Shown: positions 27,395 to 36,334 of the stretch, piece after piece
Layout: each line of letters starts with the position of its first letter
Numbering within the stretch: position 1 is the stretch's first letter
DNA from: Desulfobulbaceae bacterium
GTDB lineage: Bacteria > Desulfobacterota > Desulfobulbia > Desulfobulbales > Desulfocapsaceae
DNA length: 48,371 bases
NCBI GenBank assembly: GCA_004796425.1
Contig: QZLB01000182.1
Location: forward strand, 1 to 48,371
Direction: 5' to 3'
Program-made: the position numbers and the translations under genes
The notes under the pieces: model-generated
Told to the model about the DNA's origin: nothing
Database searches by the model: none
What the model saw: the letters and a program-made list of their open reading frames with translations, nothing else

Positions 27395-27415
27395 TATAAT
27401 TCTGTTTTAAAACAG
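27395..27415 (+). promoter_or_regulatory. -10 box followed by palindrome upstream of the lipoprotein gene
   Basis: A perfect TATAAT (27395-27400) is followed one base later by the 14-bp palindrome CTGTTTTAAAACAG (27402-27415), which would cover the transcription start. No good -35 box is seen. The arrangement fits a promoter with an operator, but the regulator is unknown. Confidence 0.35.
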
Positions 27416-27469
27416 CTTCTTTCAATGTATGTTTAAAAATAAAAATGAACTCAGGAGGCAGATTATATC

Positions 27470-27955
27470 ATGAAAAACATTTGTAAATTAGCAGGGATTT
27501 TTTTCACCGTATTACTGTTAGCAATTAATCTGAGCAGTTGCTCAAAGCAATCTTCTGCGGTACCTCCTGCAGACCTTGCCCCGCTCTCAAATTCGGTGGG
27601 GAATTTTGAAGATATTGAATTGCCATCTGAAATGATCTGGGACAGTACGAAAAGCATGGCAATTAAGACTGATTCGTTTCGAGGTGGAATTCTTGAGTAC
27701 TCAGGTAAGGTCGAAATCAATTCTCTGAAAGATTTCATTACCGCTTCAATGAAAAACAACCAGTGGAAACACGTTGGTGAAGCATCTTCGGAAGAAATTG
27801 TGATCGCCTTTATTAAGCCGAACAAGACCTGCATGGTAACCTTACGGGAAGGTTTTGGCGGATCATTTGGCAAGACTTACCTGACAATGTATATAACCGT
27901 TGACGTTGCCGCGAGCAAGCGACTCAATGCATTTGGAGAGCCGATCGGCAATTAG
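27470..27955 (+). CDS. Lipoprotein of unknown function
   Basis: 161 residues with a clear lipoprotein signal ending in LSSC (Cys24). The mature part (about 138 residues) has MIWDSTKSMAIKT, FRGGILEYSGKVE, LKDFITASMKNNQW and IAFIKPNKTCMVTLREG. This pattern of a compact alpha/beta domain is known in lipoproteins of Desulfobacterota and Geobacter relatives, but I cannot attach a function. AGGAGG precedes the ATG by 11 bases. Followed by a GC-rich hairpin. Confidence 0.72.
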   Translation: MKNICKLAGIFFTVLLLAINLSSCSKQSSAVPPADLAPLSNSVGNFEDIELPSEMIWDSTKSMAIKTDSFRGGILEYSGKVEINSLKDFITASMKNNQWKHVGEASSEEIVIAFIKPNKTCMVTLREGFGGSFGKTYLTMYITVDVAASKRLNAFGEPIGN

Positions 27956-27973
27956 ATTTCAGGTTTCACTAAT

Positions 27974-28009
27974 TTCCCCCACATACTGGCGAAGAGGGGT
28001 GTGGGGGAA
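27974..28009 (+). terminator. Hairpin after the lipoprotein gene
   Basis: Ten-base arms TTCCCCCACA and TGTGGGGGAA pair perfectly across a 16-nt loop, 18 bp after the stop codon. The following T run is weak (TGTTTGG), so termination may be inefficient. Confidence 0.55.
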
Positions 28010-28097
28010 TGTTTGGCTCACCAGACATTACCTATGGCAAGGGTAATAAAATCGTAAGATGATTTTTTTGTTACAGAATTATTTTAAACAATGCGTA

Positions 28098-28106
28098 TGA
28101 TATACT
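28098..28106 (+). promoter_or_regulatory. Extended -10 promoter element
   Basis: TGATATACT is an extended -10 (TGn plus TATACT) about 60 bp upstream of the HEAT/PilZ gene. No clear -35 box is seen, as is usual for this promoter type. Confidence 0.4.
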
Positions 28107-28165
28107 ACTGATACGGTTATGTCAGGGTAATGTTTGTTTGAAAAGAACAGAAAATCTTTCCGAAT

Positions 28166-30517
28166 ATGAGAGCGAATCGCAGTAGACAACAGCGAGCCTT
28201 AGATAAAGCCAAACAGGTTCTTTTGGATGCTGAACGAGAGCGACAAAAGGATCAGGTATCCCAACGCCTCAAAGAATTTACCGAAGGAAATGAACAACTA
28301 CTCGCTGAAGACGAGTTTGCTGACAATCTTGCCCAACATCTCAATCAGATGTATCAGGATGGTCAAAGACAGAGTGTAATCGAAATTGTCAATACACTTG
28401 GCAAGAGTGTTACGAACCAGGATCCTTCAATCCGAGAGAACAGTGTAGCTAACCTTTCACGCCTTGCCGGCTATCTGTTTCAGTCTAATGACCTTGAAGT
28501 ACTCTGTGCATTATTTGATAATCTTGTAAAGTGGGTTGAGCGTGAGGAGAGTTACATAAACGGTTTTGGTGTAGCATGCTCACAACTTCACAAAATTACC
28601 CAACGATTACTTGAGGACAGGCAATACTGGCAGGAAACTGAAAAGATTCTGATCGTCCTCAATCAGATCCAAAGTGGTGTCATCGAAAAAAACAGCACCA
28701 TCCGAGGAATGCTGGTGAAGCTCCAGGAGAGTCTTGCCAATAAAAACATTCTTGAGAAGCTTACCGAAACATATCTGAACAGAAAAAGTGAAGTAAAACA
28801 TGTTGCAGAAACGATTCTTGCCAACCTCGGTAGGCGCGCGGTGATTTATCTGATTAACCGCCTTATGCATGCCGATAAAAAAGAAGAGCGTTTACAACTG
28901 GTCAAACTTATTCCAAATGCCGGCAATGTAGTGGTTCCTGTGGTGGTTGATTGCCTGAAAAAGAAACCACCCTGGTACGTAATCAGAAATGTCGTTTTTA
29001 TCATCTCAGAACTCAACAACTCATCCCTGTACAACATAGTCCAACCCTATCTTTCTCATAGAGATGTCAGAGTTCAGCAGCAGGTGTTGAGTTGTATTGC
29101 CAAGATTAGTGGAACAAAGCTTAAAATACGGCTTATTGAAGCACTGCCTAAGGTTTGCGATGAACTCAAAATGCAGATTATCATGCAGATTGGACAAATG
29201 ACCGGTGAGGAAGTAACCGAGGCTTTACTCTCTCTCCTGCAGGAAAGAGCTAATTTCAAGCAGGAGCACTATATTGAGTTGCTGGTGAAAATTTGTGTTT
29301 CCTTGAAGTTTTCACCAACCAAGGAAGTTATTTCTGCACTTAATGAACTGATAAATGAGCGCAAAGAGTCTGCCGGACCCACTGATCCAGTTCTTGTTGC
29401 AGCTCGAGACACTTTGCTGATACTTGAACCTCGGTACCGACATCAAACGCAGTCAAGTTTTACCGAGAACGAAAACCTGATAGACGAACTTGAGTTTCAA
29501 GGAGAACAAAAAACAAGTTCAATTCGAAAAATAGAACAGTCCATCCGAGAACTTGTTGCTCAGGGCGACCTTGAAAAAGCAGGCAACAAACTGTATTCAA
29601 ATGCGGTAACTGCAGCACGGGATAAAGACTTCAATTCGGCTGAGTTGCTGCGAGACAAGTTGCTGGAGATCAATCCTCTGGCTCTTTCAGAAGTAATTAG
29701 ACTTGGTGAAATCATCGAAGAAGAAAAAAGTTCTTCGATTACCAATCACCATATCGCGGTCTGGAGTGAGCTGTATGAGAAAATGTCTACCGAAGAATTC
29801 AATTCGCTTTACTATGCAATGAGGCTGGAAAACTATGGATTTGACGAGCCAATCGTAAAAGCGGGAGAAACCGATCCGAGTCTCTATTTTGTCAATTCCG
29901 GATTGGTCAGGCTTACCTGTCAATGTGACAATAGGGAAACATTTTTAAAGCGACTGCAGCCTGGTGAAGTTATCGGGGTGGGGCCATTCTTCTCCGTTTC
30001 TGTCTGGACGGTTTCCATGACCGCCCAGTCCGAGACACAGCTCCATGTGTTGTCCCGTGAAAACTTTAACAAATTGCAGCAGGAGTTTCCTGATCTCGAA
30101 GCAAAACTTGAGGAATTTTGTCATAATTACGACACGGTTCCGGAAATGCTTCGCATGTCTGGTTCGGATCGAAGAGAATTTCCGCGCTATTCAGTGAATA
30201 TAAAAATCTCTAACACCTTGCTTGATCCTTACGGTAACGCTGGAAAACGTTCCTTCAAAGGTGAACTCATCGATATATCCAAAGGTGGCTTGTGTTTTTC
30301 CATACACATAACTAGTAAAGAAAATGCGCGGTTGCTACTTGGTAGACAAGTTGTTTCTGAAATCAATTTGGGAGGAGGAAACATCCTTAAATGTTTTGGG
30401 GTCATAATCGGAGTCCAGTTCAAAGAAAATGACCAGCAGGAATTTTCGGTTCATGTCAAATTCTACCGGAACATAGAACATGACCACGTCATGCAGGTGG
30501 TTAATCTCGAAATCTAG
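28166..30517 (+). CDS. HEAT-repeat protein with cyclic-nucleotide-binding-like and PilZ domains
   Basis: 783 residues, no signal peptide. Residues 1-60 are charged and helical; about 60-430 form HEAT-like helical repeats (for example LVKLIPNAGNVVVPVVVDCL, VVFIISELNNSSLYN). A linker with a second helical block follows to about 530. Residues 540-655 look like a CRP-type cNMP-binding fold (ENYGFDEPIVKAGETDPSLYFVNSG, LQPGEVIGVGPFF), though the usual phosphate-cassette Arg is not evident. Residues 665-783 are PilZ with RREFPR and DISKGG, the RxxxR and D/NxSxxG c-di-GMP motifs. Likely a c-di-GMP effector. The ribosome site is weak. The dus gene follows 23 bp later, probably in one operon. Confidence 0.8.
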   Translation: MRANRSRQQRALDKAKQVLLDAERERQKDQVSQRLKEFTEGNEQLLAEDEFADNLAQHLNQMYQDGQRQSVIEIVNTLGKSVTNQDPSIRENSVANLSRLAGYLFQSNDLEVLCALFDNLVKWVEREESYINGFGVACSQLHKITQRLLEDRQYWQETEKILIVLNQIQSGVIEKNSTIRGMLVKLQESLANKNILEKLTETYLNRKSEVKHVAETILANLGRRAVIYLINRLMHADKKEERLQLVKLIPNAGNVVVPVVVDCLKKKPPWYVIRNVVFIISELNNSSLYNIVQPYLSHRDVRVQQQVLSCIAKISGTKLKIRLIEALPKVCDELKMQIIMQIGQMTGEEVTEALLSLLQERANFKQEHYIELLVKICVSLKFSPTKEVISALNELINERKESAGPTDPVLVAARDTLLILEPRYRHQTQSSFTENENLIDELEFQGEQKTSSIRKIEQSIRELVAQGDLEKAGNKLYSNAVTAARDKDFNSAELLRDKLLEINPLALSEVIRLGEIIEEEKSSSITNHHIAVWSELYEKMSTEEFNSLYYAMRLENYGFDEPIVKAGETDPSLYFVNSGLVRLTCQCDNRETFLKRLQPGEVIGVGPFFSVSVWTVSMTAQSETQLHVLSRENFNKLQQEFPDLEAKLEEFCHNYDTVPEMLRMSGSDRREFPRYSVNIKISNTLLDPYGNAGKRSFKGELIDISKGGLCFSIHITSKENARLLLGRQVVSEINLGGGNILKCFGVIIGVQFKENDQQEFSVHVKFYRNIEHDHVMQVVNLEI

Positions 30518-30540
30518 TAACCCTTTTTCTCCTTTTTGAT

Positions 30541-31533
30541 ATGAGTTTTAGTGTTCGTGGGCTCACGATTGATCCACCCATCGCACTTGCACCAATGGTT
30601 GGGCTTTCTCATTCTGCTCTCAGACAGCTGGTAGCCGGTTTTGGCGGTACTGGCCTTTATTTCACAGAAATGCTCTCTGCGAAAAGACTGCCGTCTGAAA
30701 ATGAGAAAAAATCACCTTACCTACTCAGGACTGGAAAGGAGCATCCTCTTATATTTCAGCTCTACTTTATCGATGAAGCTCACATAGAAGAGGCAATTGC
30801 GAAAGCTCACCAGTTCAACGCTCAGGGAATCGATATAAATTTGGGATGTGGCGCACCTAACATAAAAAAAATGGGTGCAGGTCAATCTCTGCTTGATAAT
30901 GCTGCCGGAGTTGAGCGGGTTATTCGTTCAATTCGGCGAAAAACCGAGCTACCCTTAAGTGCGAAAATTCGAATTGGGTATGAAGAGAATGCAGCAAAGC
31001 TCAGAGAAATATGCCTTAGACTACAGAATTATGGTCTCGATTATCTGACCATACATGCCCGGCTTGTTGGTGAAAAGTTTTGTCGAAAACCTCGTTGGCA
31101 CATACTGAAAAAGACCATCAATTCATTGAGCATTCCTGTTTTGGTCAACGGTGGAATATACAGTGTAAAAGATGCCAGAATGTGTCTCGATATAACAGGT
31201 GCTCATGGTTTGATGATAGGCAGGGCAGGGGCACAAAAACCATGGTTGATGAGAGATATTGCTCATCAACTCTATAAGCACGAAGCAATTTCTCCTGATA
31301 AAAACCTCGATCAGATTTATTATGTATTCATGAACTTTTTACGTGATTTTCCTCCTGAACGTCAACTTGGGAGGCTTAAACAATTCACTCACTATTTTGC
31401 CAAGAACTTTGTTTTTGGCCATAAGTTTGCCTCAATGATCCAAAATGCGAAATCGATGGATGAAGCATTCACATGTACAAACCGTTTCTTTTCCTCTAAC
31501 GATGAAATATTACAAATGGAGATGACGTCATGA
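30541..31533 (+). CDS. dus: tRNA-dihydrouridine synthase
   Basis: A 330-residue FMN-dependent enzyme that reduces uridine to dihydrouridine in tRNA. The TIM barrel begins with PPIALAPMVGLSHSALRQL, and FTEMLSA is present. The catalytic Cys lies in DINLGCGAPNIKKMGAG (in most Dus proteins the loop reads GCPxxK, so there is an extra Gly here). LSAKIRIGYEE, LTIHAR, LVNGGIY and GLMIGRAG follow. The DusA/B/C class is not clear. Its stop overlaps the phasin gene start by ATGA. Confidence 0.92.
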   Translation: MSFSVRGLTIDPPIALAPMVGLSHSALRQLVAGFGGTGLYFTEMLSAKRLPSENEKKSPYLLRTGKEHPLIFQLYFIDEAHIEEAIAKAHQFNAQGIDINLGCGAPNIKKMGAGQSLLDNAAGVERVIRSIRRKTELPLSAKIRIGYEENAAKLREICLRLQNYGLDYLTIHARLVGEKFCRKPRWHILKKTINSLSIPVLVNGGIYSVKDARMCLDITGAHGLMIGRAGAQKPWLMRDIAHQLYKHEAISPDKNLDQIYYVFMNFLRDFPPERQLGRLKQFTHYFAKNFVFGHKFASMIQNAKSMDEAFTCTNRFFSSNDEILQMEMTS

Positions 31534-31832
31534 TTGAATTAGTAAAAAAAGCGATGTTTACTGGTGTTGGAATGGTTGCCCTAACTAAAGACAAAATTGA
31601 GGAGGTTTCCAGAGAATTCGTAGATAAGGGGAAGCTATCGGAAGAAGAGGGTAGGAAGCTGATGGATGAACTCTTATCTCGATCTGAAGAATCCAAACAA
31701 GTGCTGAAAGAGCAAATTGAAGCTTCTGTAAAAAGCGTACTTGATAAAATGGATATTCCTACTAAATCTGATATCCAGAAACTGCAAGACGAACTTACCA
31801 GTCTGCGACAGATGATCGAATCAAACGAATAA
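31530..31832 (+). CDS. Phasin-like small coiled-coil protein
   Basis: 100 residues. A hydrophobic N-terminal helix (AMFTGVGMVALTKDKIEEVSREFVDKG) leads into a charged coiled coil with a heptad pattern (DIQKLQDELTSLRQMIE). It resembles the PhaF/PhaI-type phasins that coat or regulate polyhydroxyalkanoate granules; many bacteria without PHA also carry such proteins, so the role is uncertain. Its ATG overlaps the dus stop codon and it is convergent with murJ, 6 bp away. Confidence 0.75.
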   Translation: MIELVKKAMFTGVGMVALTKDKIEEVSREFVDKGKLSEEEGRKLMDELLSRSEESKQVLKEQIEASVKSVLDKMDIPTKSDIQKLQDELTSLRQMIESNE

Positions 31833-31838
31833 CAGCTC

Positions 31839-33500
31839 CTAGTTGCCCGGTAGCAATTTGTTTTTGACCTGATTGATGAGCGAATTAATTTCGGGTAATT
31901 TCAATTGCCAGAGGATCATGAGATACAGTGCAGCGCCACTGATAATCGTGATGGCCAACAATAGTATTTGCGACAGCAGATTATGCTCATCACTGATAGG
32001 TAATGCCAATGATAATCCATAGAGCAAAAGGAGCATAGCACCACTCGCAACTGCTATCTTGGTGATGCTAGAGAAGAGCCTGGCAAAGGAAAAACCGCCA
32101 TTAACGTGGTAAAGTACAGTCATCAGGAAAACGAAATTCAACATCATGGTCAACGATGTGGAAAGTGCAATAGCGCGGTGCTGAAACGTCTCGATGGTAA
32201 AAAGAATAATGATAATGTTTGCTCCAATGGTGAGAAAGGAACCGATGACAGGATAGCGGGAGGCGTTGATCGCATAAAAAACCGGCACGATAACTTTGTT
32301 TGAGGCGTAGGCAAAAAGGCCAGCTGCATACAGGGAAAGGGCAATTGCCGTAGCTTGTGTATCAAGGCTGGTAAAAGCACCATGTTCGAAGATTATTCTG
32401 ATTATTGGCTCAGCGAGAAAAATTAACCCGATGGTGGCCGGAATCGTTAAACAGAACACCATTGTCAGTGAAGAGATAAATGCATCATTCATTTCGTGGT
32501 ATTTTTTTTGGGAAGCCATACTGGCGAGTACCGGCAGCGCCGCAATTGATATGGCAACACCAAACAGCCCTATGGGTAGTTGTACCAACCTGAATGCATA
32601 ATTAAGCCAAGACACTGAACCCTCGGCACAGGAAGAGGCAAAATTGGTGTTGATGAAAATGTTGATTTGAGTTGCTGAAAGACCAATGGTTGCAGGCACC
32701 ATCAGTTTCAAAATGCGGTGCAAACCCGTATCATGAAAACTAATCCGAGGGTACCATTGAAATCCCGCTTTTCTAAGCGCCGGTATCTGGACTGCCAATT
32801 GGAGTATACCTCCGACAAGGGTGCCAATCGCCATACCGATAATTGCCGGGTAACCATATCTCGGTAAAATAATGGCCAGGGATGTACCGGTGATAATTGA
32901 TCCAGCATTAAAAAAGCTTGACGAAAGCGCTGGCAAGAAGAAAATCCCACGCGTGTTCAAGATTCCCATAACGACAGCAGCAAGGGAAACAAACAACAAG
33001 AAGGGCATCATGATAATGGTGAGCAGTGAAGTAAGTTCTGTTTTCCCAGGTACCAGGGCGAAATCCGGTGCAAGCAGGCTGACAATCAAGTCGGCAAGAA
33101 ACATCCCGACCAGGACAAGAATTGAAATTGAGACCCCAAAAAAGCATAAAGTGTTTGAGGCCAGCATCATAGTTTCCTGGCGTGATTTATTAGTGTTATA
33201 ATCAGAAAAAACAGAAACAAACGCTGCGGAGAGGGCGCCTTCGCCAAACAGGTCTCTGAGCAGGTTTGGAATTCGAAAAGCTACCACAAAAGAATCATAA
33301 GCATACCCGGCTCCAAAAAGAATAGCGAAAACCTGTTCACGTACCAACCCAAGCACCCGACTAAACATTACAGCAATCGAAACAAGCGTCGCTGAACGGG
33401 CGATTTTCCCGGTAGGTTTATCTGGTGAATTCAACTGATCTGGGTCTTTCTGTAGTGTTCGGTTGGAGATTAAGAGCGGTTGCGATTTGAAGATACTCAC
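31839..33500 (-). CDS. murJ: Lipid II flippase MurJ
   Basis: A 553-residue integral membrane protein of the MVF/MOP superfamily with about 14 transmembrane helices. It flips the peptidoglycan precursor lipid II across the inner membrane. Conserved marks: SRVLGLVREQVFAILFGAG in helix 1, FRIPNLLRDLFGEGALSAAFV in helix 2, and the inter-helix PALRKAGF segment. Residues 1-35 form an unusually polar N-terminal extension before helix 1; a shorter start is possible but no better ribosome site is seen. Confidence 0.96.
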   Translation of the reverse strand: MSIFKSQPLLISNRTLQKDPDQLNSPDKPTGKIARSATLVSIAVMFSRVLGLVREQVFAILFGAGYAYDSFVVAFRIPNLLRDLFGEGALSAAFVSVFSDYNTNKSRQETMMLASNTLCFFGVSISILVLVGMFLADLIVSLLAPDFALVPGKTELTSLLTIIMMPFLLFVSLAAVVMGILNTRGIFFLPALSSSFFNAGSIITGTSLAIILPRYGYPAIIGMAIGTLVGGILQLAVQIPALRKAGFQWYPRISFHDTGLHRILKLMVPATIGLSATQINIFINTNFASSCAEGSVSWLNYAFRLVQLPIGLFGVAISIAALPVLASMASQKKYHEMNDAFISSLTMVFCLTIPATIGLIFLAEPIIRIIFEHGAFTSLDTQATAIALSLYAAGLFAYASNKVIVPVFYAINASRYPVIGSFLTIGANIIIILFTIETFQHRAIALSTSLTMMLNFVFLMTVLYHVNGGFSFARLFSSITKIAVASGAMLLLLYGLSLALPISDEHNLLSQILLLAITIISGAALYLMILWQLKLPEINSLINQVKNKLLPGN

Positions 33501-33723
33501 TTCCTCTAATTTTTACCAGATAATCCTGCATTTAATTCCCTAGTGAAGTAGCGAAATAATTAATCCCTAATTAAAAGATTGTTAGAAAACAATCATGCTT
33601 GACTTTCTTGCTTTTGAGTTGAATATATGACTTGGACTTTTTTTCGAAGTTAATGACAACCTACCGGTTGAAAATCGTGAAAACCGGCCAGACATTAATA
33701 AACGATGAATTGAGGAGAAACAG

Positions 33724-35787
33724 ATGCAGGATACGAGTTTGATAAGAAACATCGCTTTAATTGGTCATGGGGGGAGTGGAAAAACATCCTTAGCTGAAGC
33801 AATGTTATTTACTGCCGGTAAGCTCAAGCGATTGGGGAAGGTTGACGAAGGTAATTCCTGCATGGATTATGATGAGGAAGAGGTAGAACGCAAAATATCC
33901 ATTAACTCTTCATTCAATACCTATAATTGGAATAAAACAGAAGTCTTTCTTACTGATACTCCCGGTGACGATTCTTTTCACAACGAAACGATATTTGCCT
34001 CCCACATCTGTGATGCCGCATTGTTTACCATTGGAGCCGTACTTGGGGTAAAAGGTCAAACGATCAAGTTTGCCGACCTGGTCGCAGAGAAAAGCATTCC
34101 CTCGATGATCGTCGTCAATAAAATGGATAGAGAACGTGCAGATTTCTTCAAAACGATCAATGAAATCACCGATCAGCTTCCACTCAAGCCAGTCCTGACG
34201 CAACTACCTATTGGCGCAGAAGAAAATTTCAAAGGTATGGTCGACCTCATCTCTGGAAAAGCCTACACCTTTGCAGAAGATGGGAGCGGCAAGGTTAGCG
34301 AGACTGAGGTTCCCGGTGATATGGTCGATGATATCCAGATGTATCGTGAATCCTTGATGGAGCAGGTTGCCGAAACAGACGATGATCTGATCGAAAAATT
34401 TCTTGAAGAGGAAGAACTGAGCGAGGATGAGATTAGAAAGGGGCTCAAACAGGCAATCAAGAATGCAGAAATCTCGCCTGTGTGTGTTTGCAGTGCAACG
34501 CTTAATTATGGTACCGCACCAATTCTTGACTTTGTGAATGAATTTATTCCTGCTCCATCTGATATGGAGAGTATTATTGGAGTTGACCCCTCAACAGGGG
34601 ATGAAATAGTACTACCGCCCACCGCAGACAGTGCATTTTCAGGGTTTGTTTTCAAGACGATGGCTGATCCATATGCAGGTCGCCTTACCATCTTCAGAGT
34701 GTATTCCGGCACCTTGAGTGGTGATACGTTTTACAATGCGAACAAGAAAACCAATGAACGTTTTGGAAGTCTCTTTGTGATTGAAGGGAAAGGGCAGCGA
34801 CAGGTTGATAGTGCAGTACCCGGAATGATTGTTGCGGTCGCCAAACTTAAGGAAGCAACAACCGGTGACACTCTTTGTCAAGAAAATCAATCGGTTACCA
34901 TTGAAGCTCCTGAGCCGCTGGCCCCTGTTATCTCTTACGCTGTCAATGCCAAGAAGGGTGATGAAGAAAAACTTTTTTCCTCAATTACCCGTATGCTTGA
35001 TGAAGACCTGTCTTTGAAAATGAGTCGTGAGCAGCAGACCGGTGAGGTATTGGTATCGGGTATGAGCCAAGTGCATATTGAGGTTGTCGGCTCAAAAATC
35101 AAGCGGAAATTCGGGGTTGAAATGGCCCTCCAATTACCGAAGATTCCATACATGGAGACTATCCGCGGAACCGCACGGGTACAGGGGAAGCATAAAAAAC
35201 AGAGTGGTGGTCGAGGACAATTCGGTGACTGCTGGATTGAAATCTCTCCTGCTCCGGGTCAGCACTTCGAATTCGTTGATAAGATTGTTGGCGGGGTAAT
35301 TCCCCAACAGTACCGACCGGCAGTTGAAAAGGGCATTCTTGAGGCAATGGAAAAAGGTGTTCTCGCAGGATATCCGGTAATAGACGTCAAGGTCGTTCTT
35401 GACGACGGCTCCTTTCATGCTGTTGATTCGTCTGAAATGGCATTTAAAATTGCTGGTTCACTGGCTTTTAAGAAGGCCGCACCAGAAGCCGGGCTCGTGT
35501 TACTAGAACCCATAATGGATATTGTTATTAAAGTTGGTAAGGACAGTGTTGGTGATGTGATGGGTGACCTGAATTCACGACGCGGAAAAGTCATGGGCAT
35601 GGATTCGAGTGAAAAATACGAAATTATTACCGCTCAGGTACCAATGGCTGAAATTCAGACCTATGCAAACGATCTCACCTCGATGACTGGAGGACTTGGT
35701 TCCTTTACGATAGAGTTTGCCCAATATGAAGAAGTACCTGCTCAGATTGCCGATAAAATAGTCGAAGCAAGAAATAGTGAGTCTTAA
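33724..35787 (+). CDS. fusA2: Elongation factor G-like protein (EF-G2 type)
   Basis: A 687-residue translational GTPase with all five EF-G domains. The P-loop is GHGGSGKTS (residues 14-22) and the G3 motif is DTPGDD, where canonical EF-G has DTPGH. Switch I reads MDYDEEEVERKISIN, unlike the TMDWMEQEQERGITI form of canonical EF-G; both changes mark the EF-G2 group, whose role is unclear (it is not the main translocase). GAGGAG precedes the ATG. The end overlaps the mogA start by 11 bases. A canonical fusA should exist elsewhere. Confidence 0.93.
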   Translation: MQDTSLIRNIALIGHGGSGKTSLAEAMLFTAGKLKRLGKVDEGNSCMDYDEEEVERKISINSSFNTYNWNKTEVFLTDTPGDDSFHNETIFASHICDAALFTIGAVLGVKGQTIKFADLVAEKSIPSMIVVNKMDRERADFFKTINEITDQLPLKPVLTQLPIGAEENFKGMVDLISGKAYTFAEDGSGKVSETEVPGDMVDDIQMYRESLMEQVAETDDDLIEKFLEEEELSEDEIRKGLKQAIKNAEISPVCVCSATLNYGTAPILDFVNEFIPAPSDMESIIGVDPSTGDEIVLPPTADSAFSGFVFKTMADPYAGRLTIFRVYSGTLSGDTFYNANKKTNERFGSLFVIEGKGQRQVDSAVPGMIVAVAKLKEATTGDTLCQENQSVTIEAPEPLAPVISYAVNAKKGDEEKLFSSITRMLDEDLSLKMSREQQTGEVLVSGMSQVHIEVVGSKIKRKFGVEMALQLPKIPYMETIRGTARVQGKHKKQSGGRGQFGDCWIEISPAPGQHFEFVDKIVGGVIPQQYRPAVEKGILEAMEKGVLAGYPVIDVKVVLDDGSFHAVDSSEMAFKIAGSLAFKKAAPEAGLVLLEPIMDIVIKVGKDSVGDVMGDLNSRRGKVMGMDSSEKYEIITAQVPMAEIQTYANDLTSMTGGLGSFTIEFAQYEEVPAQIADKIVEARNSES

Positions 35788-36298
35788 AAATAAACCACGG
35801 CAAACCGTTCCCTTACGGTTTGCCGTGGTGACCATGAGTGATAAGGGCTTTCAGGGTGAGCGAGAAGACACCAGCGGTCAAGCGCTCATTGAATTGTTCA
35901 AATACGAAGGAATGGAGCTCTGCTTTTACCGAATTGTTCCCGACCAACGTGATTCTATCATTCACTCAATCATCGAGTCCATTGACTCAGCTCATGCTGA
36001 TCTGGTGATAACAACTGGAGGCACCGGAGTATCTCCATCTGATATTACTCCCGAATGCATGGATGAACTTTTTGAAAAAGAAGTTCCAGGTATTGCTGAG
36101 GCAATGCGCACTGAAAGTTTTAAAATCACCCCGCGAGCAGTTATTTCCCGGGGAAGGGCAGGTATCCGGGGCCAGAGTTTGATCATTAATCTACCCGGCA
36201 GTAAAAAAGCAGCATTGGAAAACATAATGGTTGTACTGCCAGCCCTGTCGCATGCAATCGAGAAGATAAAAGGCAATCAGGATGACTGCGCAACCTGA
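35777..36298 (+). CDS. mogA: Molybdopterin adenylyltransferase (MogA/MoaB family)
   Basis: A 173-residue protein that adenylylates molybdopterin before metal insertion (Mo or W cofactor). Motifs: FAVVTMSDKGFQGEREDTSG at the N-terminus, DLVITTGGTGVSPSD, EVPGIAEAMR and SRGRAGIRGQSLIINLPGSKKA. The start must lie before FAVVT, so GTG 35777 is used, overlapping the EF-G2 gene by 11 bases. The first codons lie in a perfect 15-bp hairpin (35794-35829), which is unusual for a start region. Confidence 0.9.
   Translation: MSLKNKPRQTVPLRFAVVTMSDKGFQGEREDTSGQALIELFKYEGMELCFYRIVPDQRDSIIHSIIESIDSAHADLVITTGGTGVSPSDITPECMDELFEKEVPGIAEAMRTESFKITPRAVISRGRAGIRGQSLIINLPGSKKAALENIMVVLPALSHAIEKIKGNQDDCAT
35794..35829. 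repeat. Perfect 15-bp hairpin within the first codons of mogA
   Basis: Left arm ACCACGGCAAACCGT and right arm ACGGTTTGCCGTGGT are exact complements with a 6-nt loop TCCCTT. It begins 7 bp after the EF-G2 stop codon and lacks a T run on the plus strand, though on the minus strand it is followed by TTTATTTTT. It could attenuate mogA, protect the EF-G2 mRNA end, or end minus-strand transcription coming from purM. Confidence 0.8.
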
Positions 36299-36334
36299 CA
36301 AGAAGGTGCAGTTTGTTCTGGGTGCTTGAAGCGG

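Noticed and set aside
27402-27415. LexA (SOS) box CTGTTTTAAAACAG
   Set aside because: E. coli-type boxes have CTGT-N8-ACAG; here the spacing is N6, and no SOS gene follows.
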